Positions 48,860-58,056 of a DNA stretch of 64,000 nucleotides are shown one piece after another. The DNA comes from Acidobacteriales bacterium 59-55. GTDB taxonomy: Bacteria; Acidobacteriota; Terriglobia; Terriglobales; Acidobacteriaceae. The DNA lies in NCBI GenBank assembly GCA_001897435.1, contig MKSV01000004.1, positions 248,001 to 312,000 on the forward strand, in the 5' to 3' direction. The translations under genes were made by a program, and so were the position numbers. The notes beneath the pieces were generated by a model. That model did no database searches. It was given only the letters and a program-made list of their open reading frames with translations, and was not told the origin of the DNA. Position 1 is the stretch's first letter. Each line of letters starts with the position of its first letter.

Positions 48860-49791
48860 CCCTGCCCGTTCCGTTTGCGCCCCCTGATCTCCGCCATTCT
48901 GCACGCGAGTTTGTTGCTCCCGCCTTGCGATGGCTCTACAGCCAACAGCTTCCCACCGGCGAGCTTTCGACGTACAGAGCTATGCGTGGAAGCCGTCGCT
49001 GCTGGCCCACTCCCTTGTACTCGCTGCTCAGTATGGATCTGTTGACCTGTGCCGATCCCCAGACAAGCAGGTTCTCGCGGCGTCTCTATGAGGCGATTCC
49101 CGGCGTCGATCGCAGACAGCTAACCGCCGCTGCGGTGACACTCCGGTGGCGTCTGCGCGGCTACATCGCCTCCCAGCAGGAGAGTAATGGATTGTGGCGC
49201 CTCCATGGGAGGGACGGAAACAGTCCCGTCGATATTGCGACGACGGCTTTCGCCCTGGCTACTTTCTTCGATGACCGTGGCGCCGATACCACCTCCATCC
49301 GCACAATCGCTGCCGATCTAGGTAACGATTGTGACGGCAGTCTTTTCGAGCAAGCCGCACTCTGTTACCTGTCTGCATGTACCGGCAACGATATCCTCGG
49401 CCAGGTGCCATGCCTTCTCGCGCAAAGCAACGAGCAGGGAGTCGCGCGGATCGCATCGTGCTGGATCTTTGCTCGCTGTTATGTCGAGATCCACAGCCTC
49501 TCGTCTGTGCCGGTCCACGAAGCGCTCCTCGCAGAGATCCTCGGCGCGCTCGCCGGGGCATCGTTGAACAACCCGCTGTCGCAAACTCTCGCGGTGCAGA
49601 CGCTGCTTATCCTGCAACACCGGGGCGACGAATTGCTCGAACTGCTCTCTCTGCTGCTTCTGGACCCTACGCCGCCGTGGCAATGGCAGCCTGTGCCGCT
49701 GCTGGGTGATACCTTCTGTCCCGCGTTCACACTTGCGCTTTTGGTCAACGCCGTCGGCCAGTCTCTCGAAAGAGGGATACTCCCATGTTGA
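48856..49791 (+). CDS. Prenyltransferase/squalene-cyclase-like alpha-barrel protein
   Basis: A 311-residue helical-repeat protein. 'ALRWLYSQQLPTGELSTYRA', 'LRGYIASQQESNGLWRLHGR' and 'SPVDIATTAFALATFF' follow the 'QnpDGsW...TA.AL' repeat pattern of squalene-hopene cyclases and prenyltransferase beta subunits. The protein is about half the length of a full cyclase and the acidic DxDD motif is absent (VDIATTA at the matching place), so class II cyclisation by the usual route is unlikely. ATG overlaps the previous stop (ATGA), and the next gene overlaps its stop by seven bases. Next to an isoprenoid synthase, a role in binding or shaping an isoprenoid is plausible but unproven. Confidence 0.65.
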   Translation: MTLPVPFAPPDLRHSAREFVAPALRWLYSQQLPTGELSTYRAMRGSRRCWPTPLYSLLSMDLLTCADPQTSRFSRRLYEAIPGVDRRQLTAAAVTLRWRLRGYIASQQESNGLWRLHGRDGNSPVDIATTAFALATFFDDRGADTTSIRTIAADLGNDCDGSLFEQAALCYLSACTGNDILGQVPCLLAQSNEQGVARIASCWIFARCYVEIHSLSSVPVHEALLAEILGALAGASLNNPLSQTLAVQTLLILQHRGDELLELLSLLLLDPTPPWQWQPVPLLGDTFCPAFTLALLVNAVGQSLERGILPC

Positions 49792-51671
49792 CGTTGGAGC
49801 AACAACAAGCCATCGAAGCGTTGCGGACCGAATCCATCCTTGCCGCGAAGACCTGGGACCACAACCATTCCGTCGAAATGGAGGTGTGGTCAACGCTCGT
49901 CCAGGACTCGTTCCATCGCGCGATTGAACGTTTCCAGGGCAACACGGCGCACACCTCGTCCGGGAACGCGCTTTGCGTCCACCTGGCAGCGCTCACCGCG
50001 GATTACGTCGAGTGGATGCAGTGGGCCCTCAGCGACATCGCCATCTTCGCCGTCGCCATTCGTGCGGAGTCGCAGTCCGTTACAGAGCACATCGGCCCCT
50101 GCGCCCTCGTCTACTTTGCAGGCCGTATCCTCGATGACTTCCTCGATCGCCACCATCTCTACCGTGGGCGCCGCGTCACGCTGCTCGGCTCGCTTGCCGA
50201 GCAGCGAGGCTCAGGAGCCGAAAGCGACGCCCTCACCGTCCTCCTCGCCCTGCTCCTCACCATGGAAGGCCTCGAGCAACTGCCGCCCGGCTCCGGCAAT
50301 GTGCAGCGTCAGGTCATCACCTCGCTCCGACGTCTGCTTACCGGCATTCTCATGGACCGCAGCGCGCCGCAATTGTGGTCTCCGGAGTTCTACGAAAGCC
50401 TCATCGAGCTCAAGAACGTAGATTACTGGCGCATCCTCTACGACGCCCTCGATCCGACCCGGTCCTCACCGCTCTACCCGTTTCTGTGCGACTTCTACGC
50501 TCTGGCGCAGAAGCTGAATGACCTCGAAGATGTCGCTCGCGATGAAGCCCAGGGTCGTCCGAATCTTGTCTCGGTTTCTCGGCACGCCGGCACCTCTTCG
50601 GTGCAGCCCGGCGAACGAACTCTTCCCGCGGTCACAGCGTCTGTCACCTCTCATCTTCTTCGCCTCTATGCGCATACGCACGAACTGCCGCCAGCAGAGA
50701 AGCTCGCTGCACTCAAGCTCCTCGGGCAATCTCGCACACAGATGGAAAAGCTGGGTGTCTTTGGCTCTGCCGAACCTGACCATCTCCGCATCGGCATTCA
50801 TCGCGGAGGCCTTGCGTGGCACGCCACCGTAGATGAATTTCTCCAGCGCTACGGCGTCGACGCGGTCGAATCCTCCGTCTGCCCGGTCTGCCATGCCGAT
50901 GTGTTCACCGCCATCTTTCGCAAACACGGCTTCCAGTACAACCGGTGTTCCGTCTGCACCCACATCTACGTCAGCCCGCGCCTCCGCGATCCCATTCTGC
51001 AGCAGATGCTTGCCGAAGATTCCAGCCAGGCTGCCGACCCGTTCCTTGAATCGCAGACCATCTACGCCGACCACATCTGCCGTCTCCTGAGCGCCAGCGG
51101 CATCGGTAGAAGGCTGCTCGACATCGGCCACGGCAGCGGTCACCTTATGCTCGCCGCCCGCGCTTATGGTTTCCATGTCCACGGTATCGACCGTGACGAA
51201 CGCAACTGTGCACCGCTCCGCGCGGTCTTTGGAGACCATGTGCAACAACGCCAGCTCCCGGTGGACGCCCTGCCCTGGGGCAGCTTCGATCAGGTGGTGA
51301 TGAGCCATGTGCTGGAGCATCTCGCCGAACCGGCGCGCTCCATGCCCGCCGTCGTCCAGGCTCTCCAGCCCGGAGCGTTTCTCTACATCGCGGTACCGGA
51401 CAGCGAGGCTCTTCAGTTCAAGCTCTTCGGGCGTCTCTGGGACGCGGTCCATCCCATCATGCACCCGCAGTTCTTCAACGAGCGCTCGCTGCGCCACCTC
51501 GTCGAAGCCAATGGTCTGGAGTTCGTCGCGCGCGTTCCGTCGCCGCCGCTGGCTGGCCCCAGTGTGCAACGCTGGATGAGGATGTTTCGTTCTCTTGGAG
51601 GGGACGAGTCTGGCGAACTCGCCGTACTCGCTCGCCGCAAGATGGAGAGCGGCCTTAGTCCGGCTCCATAA
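49785..51671 (+). CDS. Isoprenoid-synthase-fold / SAM methyltransferase fusion
   Basis: A 628-residue two-part protein. Residues 1-350 have the all-helical isoprenoid synthase pattern: aspartate-rich motif DDFLD (117-121) in 'VYFAGRILDDFLDRHHLYRG', and a second metal motif NDLED (245-249) in 'FYALAQKLNDLEDVARDEAQ' followed by 'GRPNLV'. Residues 366-391 hold two CxxC pairs (C366/C369, C388/C391), the zinc module typical of this class of methyltransferase. Residues 440-620 are a class I methyltransferase with motif I 'RLLDIGHGSGHLM' (443-455) and 'WGSFDQVVMSHVLEHLAEPA'. It may make or bind a prenyl diphosphate and methylate it or a partner. I know no characterised protein with this order. It converges on the polyprenyl synthase with a 17-base overlap. 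Confidence 0.8.
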   Translation: MLTLEQQQAIEALRTESILAAKTWDHNHSVEMEVWSTLVQDSFHRAIERFQGNTAHTSSGNALCVHLAALTADYVEWMQWALSDIAIFAVAIRAESQSVTEHIGPCALVYFAGRILDDFLDRHHLYRGRRVTLLGSLAEQRGSGAESDALTVLLALLLTMEGLEQLPPGSGNVQRQVITSLRRLLTGILMDRSAPQLWSPEFYESLIELKNVDYWRILYDALDPTRSSPLYPFLCDFYALAQKLNDLEDVARDEAQGRPNLVSVSRHAGTSSVQPGERTLPAVTASVTSHLLRLYAHTHELPPAEKLAALKLLGQSRTQMEKLGVFGSAEPDHLRIGIHRGGLAWHATVDEFLQRYGVDAVESSVCPVCHADVFTAIFRKHGFQYNRCSVCTHIYVSPRLRDPILQQMLAEDSSQAADPFLESQTIYADHICRLLSASGIGRRLLDIGHGSGHLMLAARAYGFHVHGIDRDERNCAPLRAVFGDHVQQRQLPVDALPWGSFDQVVMSHVLEHLAEPARSMPAVVQALQPGAFLYIAVPDSEALQFKLFGRLWDAVHPIMHPQFFNERSLRHLVEANGLEFVARVPSPPLAGPSVQRWMRMFRSLGGDESGELAVLARRKMESGLSPAP

Positions 51672-52671
51672 AGTCGCGGTCCACCGCGTGCGTAGCGATC
51701 TCTTCCAGCGCCGTCCTGTACGCCGAAACTGGAAACTCCGACAGGAAGTCCACCGCCTCCAACGCATACTCCCGCGCCTTCGAATAGGCCTTCATCGTTC
51801 CCGCGGAGATCCCCACACTCTCCACTGCCATGGCGAGATCCTCCGCGGTATGCGGTTCCTTGCGCAGGATCCTCCGCAGGATGTGATCTTCTTCAAACTC
51901 CTCCAGCGCATACAGGATCGGCAGCGACAGTCGTCCTTGCTCAATATCGATCCCGGGCGACTTGCCGGCGAGATGCTCGGGCCGAACGAGATCGAAGATG
52001 TCGTCCATGATCTGGAAGGCGGTCCCGAATCGTCTCCCATAACGGCTCAAGTAGAACGCCTGCCGTTTTGTTCCGCCAGCCAGCATGCAGCCGGACTCGC
52101 ATGCCAGGGCGAACAGGGTCGCGGTCTTGCGGTCGATCGTCCGGAAGTAACGTTGCCGCAACAGCACAGGGTCGCTGTGCGGGTCGGTCATGATCTCATC
52201 CAGTTCGCCCCGGCAGATATCGAATCCCACATCGAGGACCATCTTGATCAGGTACATGTCTTCCTGCGTGTCGATCCCATCCACAAAGCAGCGTATCGCC
52301 TGGATGAATTGCATATCCCCAAGCAGCACGGCCATCTCCGTGCCCCGTTCGGAGTAGACGGTCTGCAATCCGCGCCGTGTCGGCGCTACATCCACGATGT
52401 CGTCGTGAATCAAGGTCGCAACGTGCAGCATCTCCAGCGAGACCGCGGCCTTGATTACTTTCTCTGGCAGCTCCGCCACTCCGTCCGGCAATACCATCCG
52501 AGCCGCCAGCATCAACAGGATGGGCCTCAGCTTTTTGCCACGGCGATACGTCTCGTACTCTGTCTCCGTCAGGTAATCGGCCTGTGGCTTCAGGGTCTCC
52601 TCAAGCGTGGCCTGGAAACGTACAACATCGTCGTGGATCAGATCTCTGGCACGACTTACAGGATCTTTCAA
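51655..52671 (-). CDS. Polyprenyl diphosphate synthase
   Basis: A 338-residue trans-prenyl synthase that lengthens isoprenoid diphosphates with isopentenyl diphosphate. First aspartate-rich motif is 'LIHDDIVDVAPTRRG', second is 'FQIMDDIFDLVRPEHLAGKS', with 'FRTIDRKTATLFALACESG' between. Chain length cannot be set from motifs alone; small residues before the first motif (HVATLIHDD) favour a long product as for quinone or lipid-carrier side chains, so this may be a housekeeping gene. It runs against the fusion gene on the other strand, ends within its last codons, and shares a divergent region with the unknown genes that follow. Confidence 0.93.
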   Translation of the reverse strand: MKDPVSRARDLIHDDVVRFQATLEETLKPQADYLTETEYETYRRGKKLRPILLMLAARMVLPDGVAELPEKVIKAAVSLEMLHVATLIHDDIVDVAPTRRGLQTVYSERGTEMAVLLGDMQFIQAIRCFVDGIDTQEDMYLIKMVLDVGFDICRGELDEIMTDPHSDPVLLRQRYFRTIDRKTATLFALACESGCMLAGGTKRQAFYLSRYGRRFGTAFQIMDDIFDLVRPEHLAGKSPGIDIEQGRLSLPILYALEEFEEDHILRRILRKEPHTAEDLAMAVESVGISAGTMKAYSKAREYALEAVDFLSEFPVSAYRTALEEIATHAVDRDFMEPD

Positions 52672-52988
52672 AAATCACCTTCTCCGCCAGGTGGAATAAG
52701 AGCAAAGAGTTGCGGCGGGACGAGCCTTAGTCTGGCGTCCCGGTCCGCGTAAGTCAACCCGTCCAGCGGTAAAACAGGTTTCTTGGAAAAATTACAAGAA
52801 GAAAGACAACTCTTTGGGAGCTACGTGCTATAGTTTGCACTGTCTTAGCACTATCATTTCTCCCGTCTTGCAGAGTTTACCTCGCGATCCATCCAAGCCG
52901 CGCAACAACAAAGTGGCTGCATTGATCCACAGCGCAGAGTATCGAGCGACCATCGGAGCGTCCATCGACTCTCCGCTCAAGGAGTGAT
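52672..52988. promoter_or_regulatory. Divergent region between the polyprenyl synthase and three unknown genes
   Basis: 317 bases, without a gene. The stretch 52790-52860 is AT-richer; TATAGT at 52829-52834 is a possible plus-strand -10, with only a weak -35. GTGCTA (52825-52830) and TAGCAC (52846-52851) form a spaced inverted repeat over it, a possible operator. The ribosome site AAGGAG lies before the next ATG. Confidence 0.4.
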
Positions 52989-54311
52989 ATGCCTGAAGAT
53001 ACCGGTTCTGCCGTTGTTTCGTCCTGGAATGCGCTTTGGCAGCGCTACGGAACCTATGAGCTGATCCCCACCCTGAAGGGCCGTCACCGCATCGGCCTCA
53101 CATGGTTCCGGCCAATCGGTGAAATCCCCCTTGCCGACACAGGGCCCGTGGTCGTATTGAACAGCGAGACATGGGGCGTCGTCAGTCTTGACCTCAAAGC
53201 CGCCTCGGTCTCGCAGCTCGAGACCATTCATCCCGTCAACTTCAACTATGACGCGGCTACCGGCGAGATCACTGCAACCGTCAAGTTTCACGAGCTCAAG
53301 TACGCCGGCAGCTATGTGGCGCGTCGTTCGCGCGCTACCGCCTCCGCCCTCAGGATTGCGAGCAAGCAGATGAGCGGGAGCGGCAGCAACCTCGCCGCCG
53401 CCGCCGACCCCACCGATTCCATTACGCTTGCCAAAAGCTATCAGGACCAGCTGGCCACACAGACCGGACCGAACGGCAGTACGATGCTCAACGCCTACTA
53501 TCGCTATAACAACGCGTACAGCACGGCGTTCGACAACAGTAAGTTCTCCAGCAAGTGGGCTAACTATCCCACCGATGGCCAAAACACGTCCTTCTATGCG
53601 CAGCAGACCCACACCGCGGCTTTGCCAGGTAATACCAGCAGCGTTCCGGTAAACGGTCAGGGAGGCGACTCTGCCTACAACCGTCACGCGCTCACGATGC
53701 AGCTCTTTTTGGTTGCGGCAGTCTCCGATGTGGATGCCGCAACCGCCGCAACGCAGTTTGATAACACCACTAAACAGCCCGCGCAGCAGTCCCAGACCGT
53801 CGACAGCGTGCTCAACATCGTCAAAACCACCCCTCCCTCTCAGGTGGGGAAATTGACTGCGGCGCAGACTGCTGAACCTCTGTGGCGTTTGAAGCTTCGC
53901 ACCGAACTCGAAGATCACTGCGATGAGATTCGCAAGGCGAAGGACGATCAGTTGCGCGGCATCACTCTTCGCGAGGAGACCGGGGCACCGATCGAGGGGC
54001 AGTTCAACTCTTACTTTTCTCTCCCGACGCTCATCCTTCGCGGCAAGGTTACGCCATCCCCGGATGGTGGCGCGCCCAGTGTGGCGTTTACCTCGGCAGA
54101 GGCGACTTACCCTGAAGTCTCCGTGCGCCTCGGGGTCTTTCCTGGCAAGCTGCATCCGGAACTGGCGACTGCGGTCGACAAGGCGCGCTTCCTCAAGTCC
54201 TTCCTCGGCAAGCGCGTTGCTTCGGCGCTCCAGTCTTCCGGGCTGCTCATGCAGATGAGCAGGCTTATGAACTTGGCCCTTGTTGAACAGTCCGGTAATC
54301 CGAAGATTTAG
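52989..54311 (+). CDS. Unknown protein, first of a three-gene set
   Basis: A 440-residue protein I do not recognise. There is no signal peptide or membrane helix. The N-terminal 125 residues are beta-rich ('GRHRIGLTWFRPIG', 'TGPVVVLNSETWGVVSLDLK', 'ITATVKFHELKYAGSYVA'); the middle (130-300) is Ser/Thr/Asn/Gln-rich and helical, with 'SYQDQLATQTGPNGSTML'; the C-terminal part (300-440) is helical with charged stretches. AAGGAG precedes the ATG. It starts a plus-strand run with two further unknown genes and a glycosyltransferase, gaps 42, 47 and 5 bases, hence one operon. Composition is normal for its neighbours. Confidence 0.6.
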   Translation: MPEDTGSAVVSSWNALWQRYGTYELIPTLKGRHRIGLTWFRPIGEIPLADTGPVVVLNSETWGVVSLDLKAASVSQLETIHPVNFNYDAATGEITATVKFHELKYAGSYVARRSRATASALRIASKQMSGSGSNLAAAADPTDSITLAKSYQDQLATQTGPNGSTMLNAYYRYNNAYSTAFDNSKFSSKWANYPTDGQNTSFYAQQTHTAALPGNTSSVPVNGQGGDSAYNRHALTMQLFLVAAVSDVDAATAATQFDNTTKQPAQQSQTVDSVLNIVKTTPPSQVGKLTAAQTAEPLWRLKLRTELEDHCDEIRKAKDDQLRGITLREETGAPIEGQFNSYFSLPTLILRGKVTPSPDGGAPSVAFTSAEATYPEVSVRLGVFPGKLHPELATAVDKARFLKSFLGKRVASALQSSGLLMQMSRLMNLALVEQSGNPKI

Positions 54312-54353
54312 ACCCTACACCGTTATTCCAGAGCTTTGCAGGAGGCGACTTCG

Positions 54354-57095
54354 ATGAGTCAGGATGTCCTCGCAACAGTCAAGAAGTACCTGGCCGAGGG
54401 TGGTAAATCCATCTCGATCACGCCCGATATCGCCACCGCCTTCGGTCCAGCCATCGGCAATGCCGTCGCGCAGATCTTCAGCGGCGGTATCGATGTCAAC
54501 GGCGCCAACTTCAGCCTCACCGGCGACTCCGCCGTGGCTACCATCTCTGGCGAGGGTTCCAAAGCCCCGCTGGTGCAGTCGATCAAGGTTGTGGCTGTCT
54601 TCACTGCGACCAGCGACGATGTCACCCTGAACTTTACCGGCACCCTGCAGTCGACAGTCCTGTTGTCCGATGCGTGGCCCTCCGAGCTGAACTTCTTTCC
54701 CTTCAACCAGCTCGCTCTGACCGGCGGCAACCTCAAGCTCGATGTCGATCCCAAGGCGACCACGCTCGACCTTGTGATCACCCCGACAGTCAGCTTTGAA
54801 GGACAGCCCCTCGGCACGGGTTTGCTCGAGGTCAGTTACGACGGCAAGACCCTCGGCTATGTAGGCGGCTTCATGGCGACCGGTTCCTGGACCCCGTTCA
54901 AGGACTTCCCGGTACTGAGCAGCCTCACGATATCGGGAGAGTTTGGCGCCTTCTTTGCCACCATCGACGCCTCCGATCTCAGCGCCTTCTCCGGCTTCCC
55001 ATTCCCGCCCACGTCCATCGGAGCCGGCCTTACGGTCATCGGTCTCCTTGAACTCGATGGAGGTCTCTCCGCCATCAAAAACTTCCTGCCGGATGCCACC
55101 AAGCTGGAGCTGACGGCCATCATCCCCCAGGACGGCGGTACCTCCAAGGCAAGCATCGTCGCCGACATCTCGCAACCGGCAACGAACAATGCGTTCGTGC
55201 TCAGCGACTTCAATCTCGCCTGGAAGTCCACCTCGGCGACCTCCGGCTCCATTGCTCTCACCGTCGCGGCGACCGTCAATATATCGAGGTCTGAGAGTTT
55301 GATCATCGCCGGCGCAGGTATCTTCAACTACGGTACAACTCCGAGCCTTGAGCTCAGTCTGCAACTCACGGCGAAAGGCGGCTGGCTGCACCCCTTCGGG
55401 ATACCCAATCTAACGATTCTCACCGTGGCCTTCGCCATCACGCTGGCTGAGGATGACGGACTCACCATCCTCATGGCCGGCACTATCGAGATTGGCACCG
55501 GACAGCCGCAACCCGTCCTTCTTACCGCGGGTGCCGGCTTTGCCGACTTCGAGGTCCCCGACTTTATTGCCGCGGAACTTTCCGCGGAGCATAAGGACGC
55601 GGTCGTTACCCTTGGCCAACTCATCACGGACTTCCTCCCTGTCCTGGACTTCAACAAATTCCCACTCCTGAGTGACATCACCTTCACGGACCTCCAGTTC
55701 TGGGCCGTCGCCAATCAGGTCACCATCCTTGGCAAGACCTATAATCCCGGCATCGGCGCCTCGGGAGAGATTGCGTTCTTCGGCTACACGCTGGACTTCG
55801 GCTTCAACCTCATCACCACGCCTTCTACCGCCGTTCAGGCCAAGGGCGTCCTCAGCTACAAAGGCGGCCCCATCGTCATTACCGGTGGCGGCATCACCTG
55901 GCTTACCATCTCCAGCGCTGACGGAAAGTCCGGCGCCGCAGCCTGCATCGACACCACGGGTGGCGACTACTGCTCCGGCATCGCCGGCGTCCCGAACGCC
56001 TACTTCGCCATCAACGCGCGAGTTGAGCTCCTCGGCCTCGTCGGGGTCTCCGTCGTCGCCCTCGCCACCAAAGACGTCTTCGAGCTCGATATGGACCTGG
56101 CGGCAGGCGGCATCTTCTCTGAGAAGCTGCATGTCCTCTTCAAACCGAGTACGAACGACTTCGCGGCCTCTATTGATACCGACTTCTCTCCGCCGGACAT
56201 CAAGCTCGGGCCGTGGGGCATCATCCCGGAGTTCACGATTCCCACGCCCAAGATGTCCATCTGCCTCGGGCTGGGCACCGTCATCCCTTCGGCGCCCATC
56301 TGTCAGGACCTGTACATGCCGGGTTCGGCGCCGTACTTCCACTTCGACCTGCACTTCAGCTTCGTCGGCATCAGCTTCGACATCGCCGTCTCGCTCGACA
56401 TCAATGAGGTGACGAATGCGCTGAACGACTTTGGCTCGTTCATCGTCAAGTGGCTCGCCGGTAACGCAAAGCTGGTCCTTGACTTCATCCTGGAGAGTGC
56501 CGAACTGCTCACAAAGCTCCTTCTGCAAATCCTCACCGATATCGCCGACCTAGTCGCTTATGTTGCCGGGCTCGTCGCCAAGCAGCTTGGTATTCTTTTT
56601 GAAGATGCCTACAAGCTGGCCGGCGAGATATGGGATGCTCTCCAAGAGGCTTGCGCCGTCGTTACTGGCAACGACGCCATGGGCTCGAGCCAGATGCTCG
56701 TGGCGAATACCTCGGGTGGCGTCACTGCGATGACCGTTTCCTCCGGCATCATGCCTGCCGTCCGCACCGTCCCCGCCGTGCTCTCCGATCTCATGGGTAC
56801 TCCCCAGGGAGATGCACTGCTCTTCCACTATTACTCACACCGTGAGGAGGCGGAGCAGATCCTTCGCCGCAACCAGAATGTCCGTCATGCCTCCGATGAG
56901 ATCATGCGCAAGCACCGCGAGACAAATGAGTTTGCCTCCGGCATCTACCTCCCCCTCGCCATCGATCTGATCCGGAACACCGCGACCGTTGCCAGCCCAG
57001 ACTTCCAGGCCTCCGCCGAGGCGGTCATTGACGGGCTGGAGCCCTATCGCGAGAAGACCTACGATGAGCTTCTTGTGCTCATCCATGCTGAGTAG
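54354..57095 (+). CDS. Large beta-rich protein of unknown function
   Basis: A 913-residue protein. ATG 54354 is chosen because AGGAGG precedes it; six extra codons upstream are possible. There is no signal peptide and no clear domain. Residues 30-680 are dominated by alternating hydrophobic beta strands and glycine turns, with internally similar segments such as 'LSSLTISGEFGAFFATIDAS' and 'IGASGEIAFFGYTLDFGFNL', which hint at repeated beta units. Residues about 690-790 are strongly amphipathic and leucine/alanine-rich helices ('KLLLQILTDIADLVAYVAGL'). The tail is charged. Few cysteines (near 535-545, 630-645). It might be a secreted or surface-assembled structural protein exported by an unseen route, but no evidence decides this. 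Confidence 0.6.
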   Translation: MSQDVLATVKKYLAEGGKSISITPDIATAFGPAIGNAVAQIFSGGIDVNGANFSLTGDSAVATISGEGSKAPLVQSIKVVAVFTATSDDVTLNFTGTLQSTVLLSDAWPSELNFFPFNQLALTGGNLKLDVDPKATTLDLVITPTVSFEGQPLGTGLLEVSYDGKTLGYVGGFMATGSWTPFKDFPVLSSLTISGEFGAFFATIDASDLSAFSGFPFPPTSIGAGLTVIGLLELDGGLSAIKNFLPDATKLELTAIIPQDGGTSKASIVADISQPATNNAFVLSDFNLAWKSTSATSGSIALTVAATVNISRSESLIIAGAGIFNYGTTPSLELSLQLTAKGGWLHPFGIPNLTILTVAFAITLAEDDGLTILMAGTIEIGTGQPQPVLLTAGAGFADFEVPDFIAAELSAEHKDAVVTLGQLITDFLPVLDFNKFPLLSDITFTDLQFWAVANQVTILGKTYNPGIGASGEIAFFGYTLDFGFNLITTPSTAVQAKGVLSYKGGPIVITGGGITWLTISSADGKSGAAACIDTTGGDYCSGIAGVPNAYFAINARVELLGLVGVSVVALATKDVFELDMDLAAGGIFSEKLHVLFKPSTNDFAASIDTDFSPPDIKLGPWGIIPEFTIPTPKMSICLGLGTVIPSAPICQDLYMPGSAPYFHFDLHFSFVGISFDIAVSLDINEVTNALNDFGSFIVKWLAGNAKLVLDFILESAELLTKLLLQILTDIADLVAYVAGLVAKQLGILFEDAYKLAGEIWDALQEACAVVTGNDAMGSSQMLVANTSGGVTAMTVSSGIMPAVRTVPAVLSDLMGTPQGDALLFHYYSHREEAEQILRRNQNVRHASDEIMRKHRETNEFASGIYLPLAIDLIRNTATVASPDFQASAEAVIDGLEPYREKTYDELLVLIHAE

Positions 57096-57142
57096 CGACT
57101 TCAATCTGGCGGTGGACCATATCCACCTGAAAGCAGGAGTGA

Positions 57143-58051
57143 ATGCCTGATCCGTTAGCACCCATCATCCAGAAGATGCTCAACCAGGTCATGGGCATGA
57201 TCAATAACCCAAGCCCCTCGAACTCTTATTACTTCCCTACATGGATCAAGGCCAACGGCTATGATCCCTACGGGAAGGACAAGGTCCTGCAGTGGAGCCT
57301 CTCCATCACCGACCCCACCATCGTCAGCCAGGCCAACGCTATCTGCCCTACCATCGACATTCAGGACTCGCCCTGCCCGGATACTCAGTCCTTCATCGGA
57401 GTCCCGCAGAAGTACCCCAGCGTCACGCTGGGCGGACCTAACCCCGGCCAACTGGTCGTCAGTGGCGCGCAGAATGCCTTCATGAAGTCCATGACCTGCG
57501 ACCCCAACAGTCCTCTCCAGCTTCAAGCCGTCATGCTTCTCTCCACGCTGCCCAACTTTGCCAAAAACGTTGTAATCAATGGCGACTTCAGGTTTACCCA
57601 GTACTGCTGCTGCAGCGCCGATGGAAACGTCTGCAAGGGCCCGCCTGTGCCTGAGGTCGGTACTGGCACCTTCAGCGCCACTTGCAACTCCACACCCACC
57701 ATCACTCTCTTCTTCGACATCACGAAGCTCAGTCCCGGCGTGCTCAATATCGCCGTCAACAAGATTAACTTCGTCCCTAGCGCCGACTGGCCGGGGAGTG
57801 CCGATATCACTGTCAAGATCGATATCAAGAGTATCCCTAAGACCAGCAAGAAAGATGCCTACAATAACCTGGCGATGGCCGCCTTCAACAGCGCCGACGG
57901 TCTCAAACAACTGGTCCAGCAGATCAACGCCGTCATGAATGATCCCAGCCAGTTGGCATTTATGGGTGCGGCTCTCACCAATGTGATTGATGGCTACCTC
58001 AAATCCAGCCACCAATACCCATTTGACGGTTCGTACCTGGCTCTCTTTTAG
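57143..58051 (+). CDS. Cysteine-containing unknown protein, third of the set
   Basis: A 302-residue protein with no signal peptide and no known domain. It is rich in Asn, Pro and Ser, has three adjacent cysteines ('RFTQYCCCSADGNVCKGPP', about residues 150-165) and further cysteines near 65-80, 116 and 180 that could form disulfides if it is exported. The rest alternates beta strands with loops ('FDITKLSPGVLNIAVNKINF', 'SADITVKIDIKSIPKTSKK'). It follows the large unknown protein by 47 bases and precedes a glycosyltransferase by 5 bases. Its meaning is tied to the other two unknown genes. Confidence 0.6.
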   Translation: MPDPLAPIIQKMLNQVMGMINNPSPSNSYYFPTWIKANGYDPYGKDKVLQWSLSITDPTIVSQANAICPTIDIQDSPCPDTQSFIGVPQKYPSVTLGGPNPGQLVVSGAQNAFMKSMTCDPNSPLQLQAVMLLSTLPNFAKNVVINGDFRFTQYCCCSADGNVCKGPPVPEVGTGTFSATCNSTPTITLFFDITKLSPGVLNIAVNKINFVPSADWPGSADITVKIDIKSIPKTSKKDAYNNLAMAAFNSADGLKQLVQQINAVMNDPSQLAFMGAALTNVIDGYLKSSHQYPFDGSYLALF

Positions 58052-58056
58052 CGCGA

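Noticed and set aside
55410..56528. Minus-strand frame opposite the 913-residue unknown protein
   Set aside because: Considered because the plus-strand gene is unknown, but its Glu/Val/Arg/Asp-rich composition is shadow-like, and the plus-strand gene has a strong AGGAGG site and fits its operon.
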